The position numbers and the translations under genes were made by a program. The notes below the pieces were generated by a model that saw nothing but the letters and a program-made list of their open reading frames with translations, was not told the origin of the DNA and did not search any database. This document shows, piece after piece, positions 5,253 through 7,234 of a stretch of DNA of 7,234 nt (positions are counted from its first letter, which is position 1; each line of letters begins with the position of its first letter). Source of the stretch: Nitrososphaerales archaeon TH1177 (GTDB lineage: Archaea; Thermoproteota; Nitrososphaeria; Nitrososphaerales; Nitrososphaeraceae); contig JAATVJ010000403.1 of assembly GCA_014523515.1 (NCBI GenBank), positions 1-7,234 on the forward strand, read 5' to 3'.

Positions 5253-5525
5253 ATGCTATTTATCATTTTGTAATACTCATTCTATTTTTTATACAATAGT
5301 TTTTACTTTACATAATTGTTCTTAACTTTACTGAAACGTCGCTAGAATAATAGAATTATAATTATATAATAAAATCTAGAAAATAAGAAATAAAAAATAG
5401 GAAATAAAATTGTTTATTCTATAATATAATCAATCATCTCATCACGTCATCTGGTACAGTATAGACCTATTACTTATAATAGAATGGTGAAACCGATTCA
5501 ACTACTACTATTATTAGCCAATTAG

Positions 5526-5687
5526 TCAACAACTCTCTTTTGCTTTTTCTGCTTCGTATTCTGCGTCAATATCTTTATCTGGATCTTCTATTTTTTTACC
5601 TATTGCTCTTGCTCCTGCTTTTATTTTATCATCTAGACCAACATCTTCTTCTGTTTCAATCTTTATGTCTTTCTTATCGTTTTCCAT
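5526..5687 (-). CDS. Very small charged protein of unknown function
   Basis: This 53-residue frame begins MENDKKDIKIETEEDVGLDD, has a middle KIKAGARAIGKKI and ends EYEAEKAKESC before a TGA. It is highly charged, lacks hydrophobic segments and is probably a mostly helical soluble protein. The amphipathic middle could be a short helix that contacts a partner or a membrane surface. A TATA-like caataaatac on the minus strand (5711-5720) is centred about 29 bases before the ATG, which supports expression as a leaderless mRNA. The codon composition looks like the neighbouring genes and unlike the surrounding A/T-only DNA. It recalls small hydrophilic stress-type proteins such as its neighbour at 5959-6105, but I cannot name a family. 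It also has a single C-terminal cysteine. Confidence 0.65.
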   Translation of the reverse strand: MENDKKDIKIETEEDVGLDDKIKAGARAIGKKIEDPDKDIDAEYEAEKAKESC

Positions 5688-5770
5688 TGTAATTATTAGT
5701 ATAGTATATAGTATTTATTGATTAGATTCTGAAATATTAATAAAAATTTAGTTTTCTATCTAGAAGTTAA

Positions 5771-5812
5771 GTCAAAGACCAAGAAGAAGGTATAAATTAA
5801 TTGGTCTTTGAC
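5771..5812. repeat. Perfect 12-bp inverted repeat
   Basis: The arms gtcaaagaccaa (5771-5782) and ttggtctttgac (5801-5812) are exact reverse complements around an 18-base loop containing tataaatta. It lies between two minus-strand small-protein genes, 147 bases after the stop of one and 84 bases before the start of the other. It could terminate the upstream transcript or act as an operator. No T tract follows closely on the minus strand, which weakens the terminator reading. Confidence 0.6.
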
Positions 5813-5958
5813 ATTTCTGACAAATAGTTAGTTTTTTAATAATATTATGTATAAAACAATATTTAATGATTTTGAATAAAAAAAATCAAAACAATCAATT
5901 TACATTGAACAAAAAAATAGTAAGAAAGGTTTAACCTTCCTTCTATTCTAATATATTG

Positions 5959-6105
5959 CTATACTTTTGTCATACCTTCTTTTCTGTATTTTTCTTTTGC
6001 TTCTGCTGTATCAGTTCCTGTCTTTCCACCTTCTGCAATTTCTAGATCATCTGAATCTCTTTTTACCGCAGTAGGTTCATGAGATGAAATTTTTTCTGGT
6101 GACAT
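5959..6105 (-). CDS. Very small hydrophilic protein of unknown function
   Basis: A 48-residue protein beginning MSPEKISSHEPTAVKRDSDD and ending EAKEKYRKEGMTKV, with a central GGKTGTDTAEA. It is charged, lacks hydrophobic segments and is probably disordered or helical; I do not recognise it. The frame stays open upstream to an ATG at 6189, which would add 28 residues (MTKDNTLMFVVLY and so on) and overlap the end of the PfpI-like gene by 14 bases. I prefer the ATG at 6105: the extra residues read like translated A/T-rich spacer, and a purine-rich aaaggaaaag and a TATA-like box (about 6148-6156 or 6128-6137) lie just before it. The Gly-Gly-Lys and Lys-Glu-Lys-Tyr-Arg-Lys-Glu-Gly segments resemble small stress-type proteins only loosely. 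Confidence 0.6.
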   Translation of the reverse strand: MSPEKISSHEPTAVKRDSDDLEIAEGGKTGTDTAEAKEKYRKEGMTKV

Positions 6106-6175
6106 TGGATCTTTTCCTTTATAATTTTTATTTTCTTTTTCAAATTTACTATATAGAACAACAAACATTAGTGTA

Positions 6176-6799
6176 TTATCTTTGGTCACTATTAGGATAA
6201 GGATATTCCATATAGCGAGCAGTAGCCTTACCTACTTCAGTTCCAAAATAGTGACTTACAATACGAAGAGCTAAATCTATTCCAGCAGAAACACCTGCAG
6301 ATGTAAATATGGGTTCAGTCAATGTAAATCTGACATTTTTGAGAACTCGTGCTTTTGGTGCAGATTCTTGCAGGAAATCAAAAGCTCGCCAATGAGTAGT
6401 TGCATCTCGTCCATCTAACAAACCTGCTTTTCCAAGAAGACTAGAACCCGTACAGACTGAGGCAATCAATCTATAATTAGTAAATTGATTACCAATCCAA
6501 CTTAAAAGAACTTTATTTTTTGATTCTTTACGCGTTCCCCATCCTCCAGGTATTATCAATAAATCCAATTCAGGACATTTACTAATTGTAACATCAGGAG
6601 TTAAACGTAGACCGCCAACTGCTATAATTTGTTTATTCTTTTCAGCTATTAAGTATACTTTAAATGGTGATGATTGCTGTAGTCGTTGATCTTCATTTAA
6701 ACGAGTTACAGCAAATACCTCAAAAGGTCCAGCAACATCTAAAATCTCTACATCATCAAAAATAAGAATTCCAACAATTAATGGAATCTTTTTATTCAA
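6176..6799 (-). CDS. DJ-1/PfpI superfamily protein, isonitrile hydratase-like
   Basis: A 207-residue protein with the class I glutamine-amidotransferase-like fold of the DJ-1/PfpI superfamily. Landmarks are the first strand and LDVAGPFEVF (Asp21), LLIIPGGWG (81-88), the nucleophile elbow SVCTGS with Cys116-Thr117, AGLLDGRDATTHW (125-137), TSAGVSAGIDLAL and the terminal YMEYP. In isonitrile hydratases the aspartate of the LDxxGP motif and the Cys-Thr of the elbow are the active-site residues; all three are present. Those enzymes convert isonitriles to N-substituted formamides. AraC-type regulators also carry this domain, but no helix-turn-helix follows here, which favours an enzyme. The true substrate is uncertain. 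The start is TTG, the only start codon available after the upstream TAA, and it lies directly before the first strand. The length is normal for the family. The gene next to it encodes a GYD protein; a functional link is not established. Confidence 0.85.
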   Translation of the reverse strand: MNKKIPLIVGILIFDDVEILDVAGPFEVFAVTRLNEDQRLQQSSPFKVYLIAEKNKQIIAVGGLRLTPDVTISKCPELDLLIIPGGWGTRKESKNKVLLSWIGNQFTNYRLIASVCTGSSLLGKAGLLDGRDATTHWRAFDFLQESAPKARVLKNVRFTLTEPIFTSAGVSAGIDLALRIVSHYFGTEVGKATARYMEYPYPNSDQR

Positions 6800-6819
6800 T
6801 GTAAAGCATATAACAAATT

Positions 6820-6833
6820 ATCTTTTTTAAATT
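6820..6833 (-). promoter_or_regulatory. TATA box of the PfpI-like gene
   Basis: On the minus strand the sequence taaaggaaatttaaaaaaga contains a purine-rich BRE-like part followed by a TATA-like tttaaaa. The box is centred about 29 bases before the TTG start codon, so the mRNA is probably leaderless. Confidence 0.4.
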
Positions 6834-6901
6834 TCCTTTAGAACTTTAAAAAATAAAACATCTAATGAATGTTCGATAAAAATATTATATAGATTTTGAG
6901 A

Positions 6902-7198
6902 TTATTGTTGTATGTTCTCAATTATTTTAGTAGCTTCATCATAGCTAAAAGCTTTTAAAGTTACAGTACGTGCATTACCTTGACTTTCAATAGATAATAG
7001 ACAAGACATTAATGTTTCATCATTAGGAGCTTCTACTACCGATACTCCATCATATTTACCAAATGTATAATATGTACCAATTAGTCTACCACCAGCATTT
7101 TCTAATTTGGATTTAAAAGCATCAGCTCGTTTTGGAGATTCTTTTACATTTTTTATTCCCTGATCAGTATAATTCCAGAGAATTATATAGAAAGACAT
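6902..7198 (-). CDS. GYD-domain protein
   Basis: A 98-residue protein that consists of a single GYD domain, a small ferredoxin-like fold found widely in bacteria and archaea. It opens MSFYIILWNYTDQGIKNVKE, continues SPKRADAFKSKLENAGGRLIGTYYTFGKYDGVSVVEAPND, and ends with TLKAFSYDEATKIIENIQQ. The Gly-Lys-Tyr-Asp-Gly-Val segment is the motif that names the family. The biochemical role of GYD proteins is not settled. The frame extends seven codons upstream (MLIGIPL) to 7219, but family members start with a short 'Met-x-x-Tyr-Ile' strand, so I place the start at 7198. The upstream gene lies 102 bases from the PfpI-like gene, on the same strand, and each has room for its own promoter. The bases near 7218-7229 read acatatg on the minus strand, a weak TATA candidate. 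Confidence 0.85.
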   Translation of the reverse strand: MSFYIILWNYTDQGIKNVKESPKRADAFKSKLENAGGRLIGTYYTFGKYDGVSVVEAPNDETLMSCLLSIESQGNARTVTLKAFSYDEATKIIENIQQ

Positions 7199-7234
7199 TA
7201 AAGGTATACCAATTAGCATATGTTTTCTAATTAT

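Larger units (their letters stand above)
4536..5525. other. Gene-free region rich in hairpins
   Basis: Over about 990 bases there is no open frame that I can support on either strand. Long A/T-only linkers alternate with short, more GC-rich patches, and nearly every such patch forms an inverted repeat (listed separately at 4725, 4815, 4930-5006, 5130 and 5211). Islands of GC-rich, self-complementary sequence in an AT-rich archaeal genome are the usual sign of structured RNA. The last part, 5253-5525, shows only AT-rich sequence and no strong structure. No tRNA, CRISPR repeat or rRNA signature is present. Confidence 0.55.

Noticed and set aside
5484..5525. Plus-strand mini-frame MVKPIQLLLLLAN
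   Set aside because: Thirteen codons, no promoter or ribosome binding site, and the leucine run comes from a CTA/TTA-rich tract.
6106..6189. N-terminal extension of the 48-residue protein to the ATG at 6189
   Set aside because: The extra 28 residues look like translated A/T-rich spacer and would overlap the PfpI-like gene. The ATG at 6105 fits better.

Overview
The window is very AT-rich, and its genes are short and widely spaced. Several have an A/T-only TATA-like box about 26-34 bases before the start codon, which is the usual layout of leaderless or nearly leaderless archaeal genes. Secreted proteins with a 'YAQ' signal-peptide end, a YVTN surface beta-propeller, a GYD-domain protein and tiny charged proteins together point to an ammonia-oxidising archaeon of the Nitrososphaeria (Nitrososphaera/Nitrosocosmicus type). 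This assignment is inferred from style and gene content, not from a marker gene.

Layout. Bases 1-150 hold the 3' end of an IS481/IS3-like transposase gene and its repeat-bearing element end. Bases 241-1869 (minus) encode a membrane-anchored seven-blade YVTN propeller with a TTG start beside a six-G run. It diverges from 2061-2546 (plus), a single-pass membrane protein with a very acidic Asn-rich tail. The 191-base divergent promoter region carries a 52-bp tandem duplication. Next come a remnant reading frame (2612-2725), a small helix-hairpin-helix-like protein (2787-3116), two hairpins of which the second looks like a plus-strand terminator, and a secreted glycosylation-prone protein of unknown function (3538-4074).

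Bases 4075-5525 contain no intact gene that I can support. They hold an 18-bp perfect palindrome, a bidirectional terminator-like hairpin, a frameshifted gene remnant on the minus strand (4264-4535), and a run of hairpins at 4725-5252. Three of these hairpins are built from the same word, close to GCCATAGCC. Two sites offer overlapping alternative stems, and the arm substitutions keep pairing on only one strand. This is the most unusual part of the window and may be an undescribed cluster of structured RNAs.

The right third is a set of four minus-strand genes: a GYD-domain protein (6902-7198), a DJ-1/PfpI-superfamily protein close to isonitrile hydratases (6176-6799), and two very small charged proteins (5959-6105 and 5526-5687). 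A 12-bp perfect inverted repeat lies between the last two. Gaps of 70-270 bases separate these genes, so they need not form one operon. No complete pathway or defence system is visible.
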